A DNA stretch of 64,000 nt, taken from contig NC_132915.1 in assembly GCF_047675955.1 (NCBI RefSeq), positions 17,220,266 through 17,284,265 of the forward strand, given 5' to 3'. The notes beneath the pieces were generated by a model. That model did no database searches. It was not told where the DNA came from and was given only the letters and a program-made list of their open reading frames with translations. Origin of the DNA: Chlorocebus sabaeus. Taxonomy: Eukaryota > Chordata > Mammalia > Primates > Cercopithecidae. This document shows, piece by piece, positions 36,005-47,700 of this stretch. A program made the position numbers and the translations under genes. Positions within the stretch are counted from its first letter, which is position 1. Every line of letters starts with the position of its first letter.

Positions 36005-39000
36005 CCATGGGTATTCTTAAAACATATCATCCCTTGGTAATTTTAGCACAAATTTCCTTCAAAGAGATTATAGTATTGTTTGTTGTACTTATATTTTAGT
36101 GGCTTTTATAATGATGTTTTCAAGGATTTCCTTTTCTGTTTGCTTTTGAGAAAGAAAGATAATGAATGGAGATTGTAGCAGAAAGATAACTCTGCATTTC
36201 TGAAAATGTACCAAATTGGATATATTTTTAGGAAATTGCTACTAGAAAATTTACAAGAGAAAGATCATTGTTTCATATAATGAAAGTTGAATATCAACTT
36301 TATCATCTAAGCAAAGAGTTGCACCACTGGCAGGAAAACCGTACCCTTCCAACAAGATAGAAATGAGCATAGGCATGTAATCAGACATTTAATAGATTCT
36401 GAAATTGTGAATATAAAAGCTAAGAGTTCAAAAGCAATTGTGGAAAATACAAATAAGTAAAGAGAAGTAGCTAGACGCCCATACTTGATAATCCCAAAAG
36501 AGTATTGCTCTAGTAGGACTGAGGAGTAGTTTAAGATGGCCTTTCGTATATGGGAAGATTAAAGTAAAGCCCAGCTGAAGTCAATGTTCAAAGGTGGATT
36601 ATGGCTGTGTTTAAATACCACTGTTGTAGTAGGGGCCATGGTAGCTGTTGGTAAAGCTTGTACCAGGTGACCTGGTAGAGCTGGGTGATGTGGTGGGGGA
36701 AAAGGGCAGAAGCAGAGGCCATATGCCCAGGATATACCATATGGAAAGAAATTATAACAGAATGTAAAGTAGTTGTCTTTAACCAATTATTGATGTTTTA
36801 ATGATTTGTTATAGGGGATTAACCTTTACTCCTTCCTCACAAAACAGCTGGGAAAAATGAATGTGGTCTGCGACTCATGCATAATCCTCTGCTTTACTGG
36901 AATTTTTAGTAAATTTTTTACATCTCTAGTAGTATCTCTTGAAAGGCATAGTTTTGACTTAACGGTTTTGACTGTAGCATCTGAAACTTAAAATTAGAAA
37001 ATTGTGGCTTATGAGACACATATTTATAATCCAGGGCTACCAAATGTATTGCTGTGGTATCACTTTCATATTTCTGAATTTGAACCAAATACACCCCATG
37101 ACCTACAATGGAAGCCTTTTATCATTTGTTGACTTTTCCTCTGAGTTCCACATCAGCAATGGTTTGAGCAGATGTATATTTAAGCTTATCTTTGAGCTTC
37201 AGAAAAAAACAAAGATTCTGCATTAAGTTGAAATTCTTTGAGACTGTTTGTGAGTCAGGACATATGTTTGTGGGCAGCTGTTTTTTTGTGGCCAAATTTG
37301 AAGCACTTGCTTCAAACTGGTGTATTCTACCATATGGAAATATGATTTCCAGCCAAAACATTTAATTAACAATGAATTGAGATGACCCTGTCTTCGCTTA
37401 TGCCATATGTGAGTGCTGAACACAGTGACAAAGTGAAGACAAGTGTACTCGCAGACTAGACCAGGTCCCTGCCCCTTCCCATCTGGTCATGATAACACCC
37501 AATCTTATTTTTACCATCCTCTCTCTGCTCCATTTTATTGTACACCATATGGAGCCAAGCAACAGATAGAGGGAAAAATACATATATTTGGGAGCAAATA
37601 ACACAATTTGGTTGGCAATACTTGTCTCTTCTAGAACTAACCTGAGGCAACTTATCAGAAAGCAGAAAACAGGGAAATATGAAAACCATAATCTCACTTT
37701 TAGAAGTATTTCAAGGCTATTATCATAAATGCTTTTTAAAGGTTGCATCTATTAGCTCTGAAAATTTCATTGAGTTGTAAGGCAATAGAAGAGGAAGAGA
37801 ATAAAGAATATGTCCAAAAACCTATGACACAATTCCCCATTTCTTGACATTGTTCATGTTTCTGAGGCATAATCAAAAACATGACAAATAAAAATGCAGA
37901 AGTTATGGAGCATCAAAAAGAACAAACCATCCATATGATAAGAAGATCATTTCATGGGGGGAAATTCATAAAGTAATATGTATATTTTAAAAAAGACTAT
38001 CACCACAGGTTACTTATTCTCACAGAAAAGATCAGCTGTAACAGCTAATACCAAAGGCAGAACGCTCCTCAGTAATGAATCCCATGATATTTCCATGAAC
38101 AAAAAGGACCAGAAAGAACAAATGTTGCCAATGCTAATAAAGGAAAAAATTAGTTCAAATGTCTCCTTAAATTAGTAGTATCACCTTTTTCAGAATGCAA
38201 GGGTAACAAAATTATTAATAAGATCTATATTAATATACTTCACATTTTGTTAACCTCTTTCTTCCCTTACTCTAAGTTTTGAAAATAATAATTTTGGATA
38301 TTATGACCCAAGAATATTTATTGGACCTTAAAAGTTTTTCCTTTACAGCTTATTGTAAACTTTACCTAAATTTGTCATGATCCAGGAGAGGACAACAAGT
38401 GTGCAGTCTTTGAAACAAAGCATCAGGTCTTACACCAATTTCATCTGTTTAATATTTAAAAACACTAGAAACTTCATTTCTTTGAGGCCATAATAAATCC
38501 AGTTAAAAGGTATTTAAAACCATCAATTGTTTTTGATTATAGAATGCCAAATAATGTTTGCTTGTCTTACTTTTCTATTTTCACTAAAATGAGCTGTGCA
38601 ATGGTGTTGAGTAGGTATACCCTGAGAAAATAATGACAACGTTTAAGTTATTTTTGGTACTTGCAAGCAAATAATTATTAAAAATGACTTTCATAAAAAA
38701 GTCATTGTAGTTAAACAAATATTAATACATGAAAATACACTCATGGATTTTGTAAAAGGCACATTTTAAAAGCAGCGTTCAGAAATGTCTGTCTGCTTCA
38801 ATCACCCCATTCACTGAGTGGGACTGGTGTTTCTCTCAGTGGGAGCTGCCATCGTAATGACACTTCGCAGCAGGAACTCAGTTGGATGATGCAAACTAGA
38901 ATAAAAAAGAATGTCTTTATGTTCACAAAGCATCCCAAATCAGAAAGATTCCAAGCTGCAGTGAAAGAGTCCCATGATTTATCTTCAGAGGGAAGCATTT

Positions 39001-39269
39001 TGTTAACTGAACAAGTTCTAACCAGATGTCAATTGAGCATAAAATTACAAAACTTCGCTGACACCATGGCAGACTGTAAATCCACTGGGTAGAGGATAGG
39101 CTGACCTCTGTGTCCTACATTGGACCTGGCATGATTTGGGGCGGTCTATAAATACTAAGTAAATGCATCTGGGAAATATTTGGAGTTCAAAAATTACTTC
39201 TGAAAAGAAAATGCCATGTCTAGGCATATTTTCTTACTAGTATTTTATTAGTAGTAATGATTACAGTAT
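36005..39269. other. Unique intergenic DNA
   Basis: About 3.3 kb with no confident repeat. A short L2/MIR-like terminus lies near 39118-39170 (acctggcatgatttggggcg, then aatactaagtaaatg). Open frames at 36559-36786, 37122-37361, 37398-37748 and 38798-39092 overlap in opposing frames and carry no domain, so I regard them as chance. Confidence 0.45.
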
Positions 39270-39370
39270 TCTGCCACTCGCAAAGCACTTTTAAGATGTA
39301 CCAATACATTATTCCTTGCTTTGACACCACAACTTGGGTACTATTTTTCCTAGGAATCTGAGATTCAGCA
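39270..39370 (-). mobile_element. MIR-like fragment, antisense
   Basis: The order gcaaagcacttttaagatgt, then acaccacaacttgggtacta, follows the complement of MIR, but divergence is high. Confidence 0.4.
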
Positions 39371-39654
39371 TGCTTTTCCCAAAAAAACTGTGCTACAAAT
39401 AGCAGAATGATTACGTGAACCATCTTTTTGCTCAGAAACCTAAGGAAAATCTCCCTGAGGTTACCCCAATACACTTTAACCTAATTTGATCAATAAATTC
39501 ACACATACTCAATTTGAATTAGGCTAACATTAACGTCAGTTAATATCTTTATTTGCTATTTGGGACAGTAGTATATGCTTCTAAAGGAAACGTAGGTCAT
39601 TTTCATATCCATATCCACACATAAGGCCAGGACAGTGAAAAAGATTCTTTTGAT

Positions 39655-40915
39655 ATCCTTACTAAACCCTGTTCATCCTGCTTGCCTCTTACCTCTTACT
39701 ACACACACCAAGTGAGTATCATCTTGCATCATCTGCCTCCATTTTTATATTATCCACTCTCTTTCCAACTCTCTCCCTATTGTCATTTCTACCATCATCA
39801 TTCTATTGAAATTCAAGAATCATCAGTGACCTTCAAATTAACACAATCAAACATGTTGTCTTGGTCCTTATCTCTTCTGGCCTTCCCATATCTTTTAACA
39901 TTTTTGTTGATTCTTTCTCTTTGTTAATATTCTCTTTGACAAATCCTCTGTCTTTCTTCCTTATGATTCTGTCCTCTAACTCATGCTTTCGTATTTTCAC
40001 ACCCACAATTATAAGCTCTCTACTGATGGTGGTGGAATGTTACTTTTGAAGTAAATAACCAGCCTTAAATTCAATGGTCTAGAAGCAAACTTGCCCTCTA
40101 CACAGCAGACCAGCTTTCCACTGACCTGCCCATTTCTGACAACGGGCTTCTCATCATCCCAGTCACCTGTAATTGAAGACTATTTACCCTTTTTACCTTT
40201 CTGGTTGCCAAGACCCACCAATTCTTTTGTCACAATCACTGTTTTTTTCTTACAACATATTTCAGGAACATATCTTTCAGATTACTGTGCCTGGAACACA
40301 ACTTAGTGGTACATTCTTACTTAAAAGTGTTCAGTGTTCTCCTCTCTACCTCTCATTTCACCTACTATATGGAGTCCAGCCTGCTAACTTCTTCAGAAAA
40401 ATTCAAAGTTATTTCTCTTTATTCAAGGCAACATGATGTCAACAAGTAACTCATATATTTTATATTCTATACCGTTTGCATTTAGGGCTGAACTCATATC
40501 TTCCTTTCTCTGGAATGTGTTATTCCCACAGACTGCATTAATGAATTATCCTGAAAGGACCAGAAGAGATGCTAATTTTCCATTGTAGTCTTACTTGATT
40601 TTGTGAGTCAGAAGTACTTTCCTACCCAATAAAGTCTTACATATTATTATCTTTCTTCTTTTCTTTTTTTGAATTCTTTGTTGATATAATTACACATTTG
40701 CATATCTATCTTTTGCAGTACTTCTGTCTAGGTCAGTCTATCTTATCTATCTATCTATCTATCATTTTATCAGTCTCTTTTTTATTAAAATATTGATTCT
40801 TGAATATTATACATTTCTTAATGTTAGGAGTATTTCCATTCGTCTTTATTTTGACAAAGTGGCAATTGCATATAATAGATTCCTAATTTGATGAATAAAT
40901 AATTGAATGAAAGAC
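39655..40915 (+). mobile_element. L2 LINE relic, sense, with 3' end
   Basis: L2 ORF2 words occur in order: tctattgaaattcaagaatc and atcagtgaccttcaaattaa (L2: gtcaccaatgacctccacg), then later ORF2-derived pyrimidine-rich text to about 40560, and a 3' end near gatgaataaataattgaatg. Two overlapping plus frames (39682-39927, 39861-40049) are remnants or chance and contain many hydrophobic residues because of the T-rich base composition. Confidence 0.65.
40740..40763. repeat. (TATC)n microsatellite
   Basis: Five or so TATC units inside the L2 3' region. Confidence 0.9.
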
Positions 40916-41569
40916 GACCAAATTCCATCAAGAGCAGGAGAAAAAATATTCATAAAGAACATCAAGAAATGTAGAATTAAAGGATGCAGAAACACAAAAA
41001 GCTCATTAAAGAGATATGTAAATTGAGGTCAGAAAATCTACAATAATTCACCTCTTAAACATAAAGACGAATAACAAGTCTGGAGTTCAATGAGCCTATA
41101 GGTGAGCAGAGAAGGATAGCCAGAGATATGTCACTGGAGGGATCCAACACAAGATAAGAACCATGGATTGAGACATGTCCAACAATTAGAAATGAGGAAG
41201 AAACATGTAAAGATATTAAAGTCAGTCAAGGAGCCAATTCTCTGGACCACTACCATCTAGATTAAAACCTTTCCTTATGATTCTTCCTTCTACCTTGTGC
41301 TCTTGTATCTTGACACCGTCACAATCCACAGTTTCAGAAAGCAAGGTTTTCCTTCTGGCATCTGTTTTCATATTTATTTTATTGGCAGGAACTGAGCTGA
41401 TGACAGGGTATATGCTGGGGTGGGCTGTAATGTGAATCTGTGAAGTGATAGCTATACATAAAGAACAAAAGAGACTGAAGACACTGTGACAACAGCCCAG
41501 AGCTGAGTACAGAATAATTTAAACAACAGACATTATAAAAAAATTTAAATCAATTGATCCACTGAATTA
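40916..41569. other. Unique intergenic DNA
   Basis: Nothing recognised. Confidence 0.5.
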
Positions 41570-42110
41570 TTTTTGAAAGTAGGTGAGCATCTATATACAC
41601 CAAGCACTGAGCTGGGCTCTATATACAGTGCAAAACAAGTTAAGCATGGATCCCGCTCTCATGGAACATGCCGTGTGTTGGGGGTACTCACCACATACAG
41701 GCACACATAAAAATATATGTCTATAAATGCTGATGAGTGCAGTAGAAGAAAAAAACTGGGGTGCTGAAACATCACCCCAGTGAGGTATGCTATTGATTAA
41801 TTAGAGAAGACCGCTTTGAGAAGGTGATAATTTGAGTTGAGGTAAAGTATGAAAGGCTAATTATTTGACACAGAGAAAAAAGTGTTCTAGTTAGAGGAAA
41901 ATATGTACAAAGGTCGGAGAATTGGTTTATTTAAGGAATCTATACAAAGCAACTCATCTGCAGAATGGTGAGCCAGAGGTGTAGTGGTTAAGATAAGGTT
42001 GGATAGATAGGGAACATCCAGGTATCTGTAGCAATGAGACTGGCAATCACAGAAACAATTAGACTGTGCAGTAAAAGCCAAAATATAATTTACAATAATA
42101 TACCAAATTG
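41570..42110 (-). mobile_element. L2 LINE 3' part, antisense
   Basis: Plus text follows the complement of L2 from its 3' end: caagcactgagctgggctct, gatcccgctctcatggaaca, gctgatgagtgcagtagaag, then the ORF2 end gaccgctttgagaaggtgat and aatttgagttgaggtaaag. Confidence 0.75.
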
Positions 42111-43399
42111 ATGTGAGGCTAACCTTTTGGGAACTTAACTTGAGAGAGTTGTAGGAATTCAGACAGAGTATTTACTGGAATCCATTACATAATGTATAAA
42201 CTCTAACTACATAATAGTCTATGCAAATATTGTAATTTTTATTTGGATGATGGCTTACGCTCTCCAAAACAAAACTCACGTGCCCCTCATTCACCTACAA
42301 AACTTTCAAATTGGTCTAATTTAGTAGCCTTACTCAGTCACTTTTTGTACTCCAAATTTCTCTCTCTGAGAATGGCATTCAGTTGGCATCTTTGCCTCTG
42401 AAACAAATTCAGAATTCAGGGTCACAGAGATGTCATTTTTAACAACACGCTCTACCTCAGCTGGAAATTCTGCATGTCTGTTGGGTTAATTGCTTCCAAA
42501 AGAGAGACAGACAAATGAGATGCTCCAATAATATTGAGTGGCTATATATTCCTTTTTGTGTTCAGCTTTTCCTGTTGGAGTTGCTTTTCTCAAAGAACAA
42601 GAAATGCATTCTCTCTCTGAGACCACGAGAATGACAGCCAGGCACAGAGGCCAAATGCATGGACTGACATCCCACTGACCTGCAAACTCCTTGATCCTCC
42701 TTTCATGGGGACATCATGCTAATAATTAGCACAATGTCTTTGCACTCCTGGAATCTGCTTGGAAGAAAGTCTTAAGCTCTATAGATCTCTCTGAGGGCTT
42801 ATTGAGCAATTGGAAAGCCTAGTCTTCTGGCCAAAGGTTCTCTTCTACTGAGGAATTAGTTTTCATACTGCATTGAGAGCTAGTGTCAAATACAGTAGGC
42901 GTTCAGGAAAAATTACACTCAAGTTTCCATAAAGCTATTCATACTGCATGCTTCAGCAAGAGTAGAAATTCAAAAATTTCAACAAAGATTATAAATTATA
43001 TGAGGTTCTCAACTCAAATTATTATGCAGCAGCCAACAATTAAGGGTCTCATTTTAAAACTCTTCTCATTGTCAAAAATTCTCCCAAGAAAGAAATCGTT
43101 TACGGTGCATTAACTTTGGAGAGATGGCATCTGTTCTGGATTACAGTCTTGTGTTTTCAGTCTTTAGTGATAAGATTAAATAGGATTTTATTCACCTCAT
43201 ATATATTTTTCTTGTATCCTGCACAGGATGCACATGTGCATGCACACACACATACCTTCACACACATTAGGGTCACATTTCAATCCTAAACTAGCATGTA
43301 GGTTTGTTGTGTGAATATGTTCATCCAACACAACAGTGGAACCACAGGAAATATAATTTTGTTTGTTTGTTTAGCTGAAAAATAATCAGTTTCTTTATT
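42111..43399. other. Unique intergenic DNA
   Basis: About 1.3 kb, no confident feature. A tiny L2/MIR-like terminus (acagtaggcgttcagg) is at 42890-42906 and a CA/TG-rich patch at 43225-43265. Confidence 0.45.
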
Positions 43400-44030
43400 A
43401 TTGGGGTGGAAAGAAATTGTGAGGGGGAAAAACACATGATAACAGTCCCTATGTCCAACCCAGGGGTCTCCTCTATGGACCCTAAGGAGAGATCATAAGG
43501 AGAGATAACCTTGTTTTCACTCAAGGCTGTCTGGGCCACAAGGACCAGGTTACATTGCTGTGGCATGCAAGAGACAATGGAGGACCTACAGGATTGGAGA
43601 GAGGATATCCCCTGCTTCCACATGATCACAGGGCAATGAGGCCTGCAGATAAGGCTCAGCCACTGCCTTGGCTCACCCCAGATGTCTTCGGTCAACATGA
43701 AGGCTCCCTGCAAGAAGACTGGATCTCCCTCACTGACGTCAAGATCTTTCTCCTAGAGGATGCTTCCTTGCCCTTGCTTGGGCAATTCTGCAGTGTTTCA
43801 GATTTCAAAGGGCCCTCAAGGGGAGTGCACCCCAGTTGCCCACTCATCACAGCATCCAGCTGTGTGACATACAAATACACACTTACTACACTAATGGTGC
43901 TTAGTGGTGCATTTGCCTCCTTTGCCTGTCTCACTTCTTCACTTTCCCATTGTACTTTCTGAGATTGGTTCCAAAATAAACTCCTTGCATTCATTTTTGT
44001 TTTCATGGATCTTTTAAAGGAACCCAATAT
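43400..44030 (+). mobile_element. Probable old LTR (ERVL/LTR16-like)
   Basis: A GC-richer block ending in the pattern ttccaaaataaactccttgc, then attcatttttgttttcatgg and gaacccaat, which resembles the 3' end of old ERVL-group LTRs (AATAAACT, CTTGCA, then GAACCCAA). The 5' edge is uncertain. Frames 43555-43962 plus, 43321-43713 minus and 43692-44090 minus overlap one another and have no recognisable domain. Confidence 0.45.
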
Positions 44031-44323
44031 AAAAGAATTGGTTACCTTAAGATGGCTCTTTAAAGCCTCAGAAGGCAGCTCCCAGCACATGGACAGGGCA
44101 TGGTGGCAATGACAATGGTGGGCTGTGAGTATCTATGGGAGATGTACTTTTGGGGAACTTTTCAACTCAAGAGCACCTATGAACCCCTTTTTAGTTAGTT
44201 TCAGGAAACTAGGAAGGAAAATTAAAAGGAAACAAGGCTTACCCATGTTATGCAGTCAGAGTACCTCTCAGTGGAAGTAATTCATTATTGTCAGAATAAA
44301 AGGACAATGAGAGCATGGCTTGC

Positions 44324-44355
44324 TTTGTTTGTTTGTTGTTGTTGTTGTTGTTGTT
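44324..44355. repeat. (GTTT)n(GTT)n microsatellite
   Basis: GTTT units pass into about eight GTT units. Confidence 0.93.
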
Positions 44356-44425
44356 CTACATATTCAAGCATCCAAAACAGTGTCTGGCACGTAACAGGTT
44401 TCCAATAAATATTCATTGAATTAGT
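44353..44425 (+). mobile_element. L2/MIR 3' terminus, sense
   Basis: The words aaaacagtgtctggcacgta, acaggtttccaataaatatt and cattgaatta match the shared L2/MIR 3' terminus. Confidence 0.7.
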
Positions 44426-44819
44426 AAGTATGATTGCCTTAGGAGTAGTACATGAAAATTGGGAAAAGAGAAATACTGTATTCACACATTTGTACATTTA
44501 CATATGCACAAACTCTATACATTATCTACACATATATGTACAAACACACACACAGACATTATGAAATGCAGAAACTCAACCTTCATTAGTGAGTGGTATT
44601 TAAATGTAATATATTTTAAGCCTGTGGTCACTCTTTACTTTTCCAGTTGATTCAATCTCAAATCTAGACATACTTATCTACAATAAGAGTTCCTAATAAA
44701 TGCACATATTATGTGCATTTCTCTCATGTAATTTGCAAGCCTTTCCTTAATGATTTTTACATTTTATGTCATATATAGTTTGAGAAAGGCCCACAATGCA
44801 AGACTTTTTAATAATCTCC
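44426..44819. other. AT-rich DNA, nothing recognised
   Basis: A short CA-rich patch lies at 44535-44553; otherwise no feature. Confidence 0.5.
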
Positions 44820-45500
44820 CATTTTTTTTCTAGTATATTCAGCTTTTACTTTTTACCTTTGCAGTTTTTTAACTAGCTAGAATGTTTTGTGTTATAAGGG
44901 ATGAGGTATGGATCCTCCTCTTGTAAAAAGTGTTTAGTCTGTTCCAACAATGTTTTGTGAATAATTCATCCTTTATTACTGATTTCAAAGACTACCTTTT
45001 ATTGATTTTACTAAGCCCTCATTTGTATTTGGGTCTATTCCTGAACTATCTTTTCTGTTCCGTTGTGTTTTCAATTAGCGTTAAAATAATTTGTATTGCT
45101 TTTTTATTTTTCTTTTTGAGACAGGATTTCACTCTGTCATCCAGGCTGGAGTGCAGTGACACAATCACCACTTACTGCAACCTCGATCTACCAGGCCCAA
45201 GCAATCCTCTCACCTCAGCCTCCAGGGTATCTGGACCACAGGTGCATGCCATCACACCCAACTAATTTATTTTCTTTTTTATTTGTTCGTAGATACGCAG
45301 TCTTCCTATGTTTCCCAGGCTGGTCTCAAACTCCTGGGCTCAAGAGATCCTTCCACCTTGGCCTCCCAAAGTTCTAGGATTATAGATGTCAGCCACTGTG
45401 CCCAGATGTATTGCTTTTGTAGATCCCACAATTTAGGAAAGCATTACATGTTGCTTCATGTTTTTCAAATTAATTCTCAAGCTCTTATGAGACTAAAGAC
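44820..45500 (-). mobile_element. Old L1 ORF2 fragment, antisense, split by AluJ
   Basis: Antisense L1 ORF2: gatgaggtatggatcctcct, tgggtctattcctgaactat, cttttctgttccgttgtgtt, resuming after the Alu at ttttgtagatcccacaattt. No frame survives. Confidence 0.7.
45104..45406 (-). mobile_element. AluJ, antisense, nested in L1
   Basis: Antisense Alu: gagacaggatttcactctgt, tccaggctggagtgcagtga, and ggcctcccaaagttctagga near the end. High divergence fits AluJ. Plus frames 44930-45265, 45156-45377 and 45283-45519 are this Alu read antisense. Confidence 0.93.
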
Positions 45501-46867
45501 AAGATGTTCTAGATTATAACTGACTGAGAAGGAAGGCAGAATAATGGTTATTGGCATCTGCCCTGAAGCATCAGTCTGAGCATAACAACTCATAAATCTC
45601 ATTGCTACTTATTCACAGGAAATAATTCCACCCAACCCATAAGGTCCCCGAGAATTTTAAGCTGTTCCATGGAACCGCACCATCTAATTTAACCTCTCTG
45701 TATTCTACAACTTTGACTTTTATGCTCCTTGCTACCAAAGCATCTGCAACTGCAAGATCTGTTCAGCTTCTGCCTAAAATCTTCATTGTGTATTAGCTGT
45801 GAAGTATAAAATCAGGCTTCTTTTAGGACATCATCTAGGTCTTCTTTTTTTCTGGTAAATTACTCAAACAAAACTAACATACAAAAACTATATTTCCCTA
45901 TCTTTTCAGCAAATACACAAAGGCTTATTTATAATCACTCTGATAATATCATTTTATAGTAATTGTATTATAAATTATATACATGATATATTTCTGTATT
46001 CAAATATTTTTTGAAATGTGTATGAGCTCTGCTGCTGGTGACAAGAAACAAATATCACTTACAAATTAGAGATGTAATCAGCTACCTATGGCATATGAAG
46101 TCTGTCCATTTTCTATATTGCTGTGCGGTGATCTCTTTATACACACACAATGTTAACATAAATGTGCACATAACATAATTTGGCTTGTCTTTTTTTAATC
46201 TCTTATTGAATAAGAACTAAGGCCTTAAATGACCTTGAAACCATACATGTTGGCATCAGAACTCCAAAATTTGCTAACAAGATTATTCTCTGCTACTTTT
46301 CCTCTTTTTACCCTCCTCCCTCATCTCCTTGACTCTCTCTCCACAAGGTTCTCTTTCACCTGCTTTTCAAAATTCCAGCTCTAGAGAAAAATGTGAAAGC
46401 TTCTGTAGGTCTGTCAAAATTATGGTGCAAAAATGTAAAGATGTAAACAAGATGGTGGGTGTTTCTGAGACTTAATATTTCTAATGAATTCTGGAGTTTG
46501 GGCATTCTTGATTCCTCCTTTCCTGGCGTACCTTCAGGAAGCAGCTGCCGACTATGTAGAATGAAGACAAATCTAATTCTAGCGGCTCCTCACAGCTGCT
46601 TAGTGTACCACTGGGTCAAAGGCATATGGGTTAACAAACAAAGAAATGTATAACTCTGTCTGATCACAAGAAGTCTCACTCAGAAAAATAAGCAGTAGCT
46701 TCAATTTAGAAAATAGTGAAAGCATTAGGACCGGCAGACCTTATAACCTCTACTATCCCTATTGCCATCAGTTCCGTTTTGTTAGTCAGATGCTATCTTC
46801 CAAAGAGAGTCATATTTCCTCTGAGTTAGAAAGATCATTTCATTGTCACGCTTGTTCAGTCCTCCCT
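45501..46867. other. Unique intergenic DNA
   Basis: About 1.4 kb with no confident repeat. The 64-codon plus frame at 46459-46653 lies in a less AT-rich patch and has no domain I know. Confidence 0.45.
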
Positions 46868-46996
46868 AGAGCAGGAAGTGGTATAATATGTGTGCCCAAG
46901 CTTTAATATATTATTTTATCTTTTTTCCTTTTATGATTTCAACCTTGACCTCTGACTTCAGAGTCCACTGTTTTAACCATTAGTGCTTCTCTAGAT
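46868..46996 (-). mobile_element. MIR fragment, antisense
   Basis: Ends with the complement of the MIR head: gacttcagagtccactgttt, then taaccattagtgcttctc (MIR complement has ctcttaaccactatac). Confidence 0.55.
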
Positions 46997-47259
46997 CTTA
47001 AACCAGAAGCTACATGTCTAACACTTACAGAGAATGACCGTGGTAAAATACACATGCTGCCATATTAGCAATTATTTTTATTTGACACAGTATAACCACA
47101 ACCAGCATCAAATCAGAACTCATAAACCAATAAGCAGAATGCTAAGGATGCTAAGGCACATATCTGGCAAAACCAACCTGAAGCTGAAGTTGCATTTAAA
47201 GCAGGTTCTCTCAGTTAGAAAAAAATAAATAAATAAAAGACACCAGATATATTAATGCC
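46997..47259. other. Unique DNA, nothing recognised
   Basis: Short AAAT run at 47220-47236; otherwise nothing. Confidence 0.5.
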
Positions 47260-47700
47260 CTTCTTGGAAGATGAGTTCATCGTCTCTAATATGCATTAGA
47301 AATAATCTACTCATTTGATAAAAGGTTTCCGAGGCATGAATAAAGGGCCAGGCTGCTTGTCTACAGCAGCAATTAACAGAATCACACAAAGCCCATTTCA
47401 GTGGCCTATTTTCTCAGGCCAGCCATCAGTGTAATTATCCACATTAGGGGAATTTTCTGATCCGGAGGAGAGGTTCACAAGTCAAAGGGATCTGAAGTTC
47501 ACTCTGAGGAATTTAACTAACTGTTTGGTTTTAATAATTCCTCATCAAATAATCTGTGAGGTATCAAAAGAAATCATTCCCTCTGCTCTTGATAAGGAAT
47601 TGTCATTTTTGTGCTGCGTTGGCATTGACACAAAGGTGATACCACAAAGTCGCTTCTGCGTTTTGAGGTAGCCTCTCTGAAGGGAATACATAATCATATT
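47260..47700. promoter_or_regulatory. Candidate conserved noncoding element
   Basis: This repeat-free block has balanced composition and dense homeodomain-type TAAT or ATTA cores, for example agcagcaattaacagaatca, gtgtaattatccacatta and ggttttaataattcctcat. Such blocks in gene deserts are often deeply conserved enhancers. The call is inference from composition and motifs only; conservation cannot be seen from one sequence. Confidence 0.3.

Noticed and set aside
44930..45519. Frames of 73-111 codons
   Set aside because: They consist of antisense AluJ and antisense L1.
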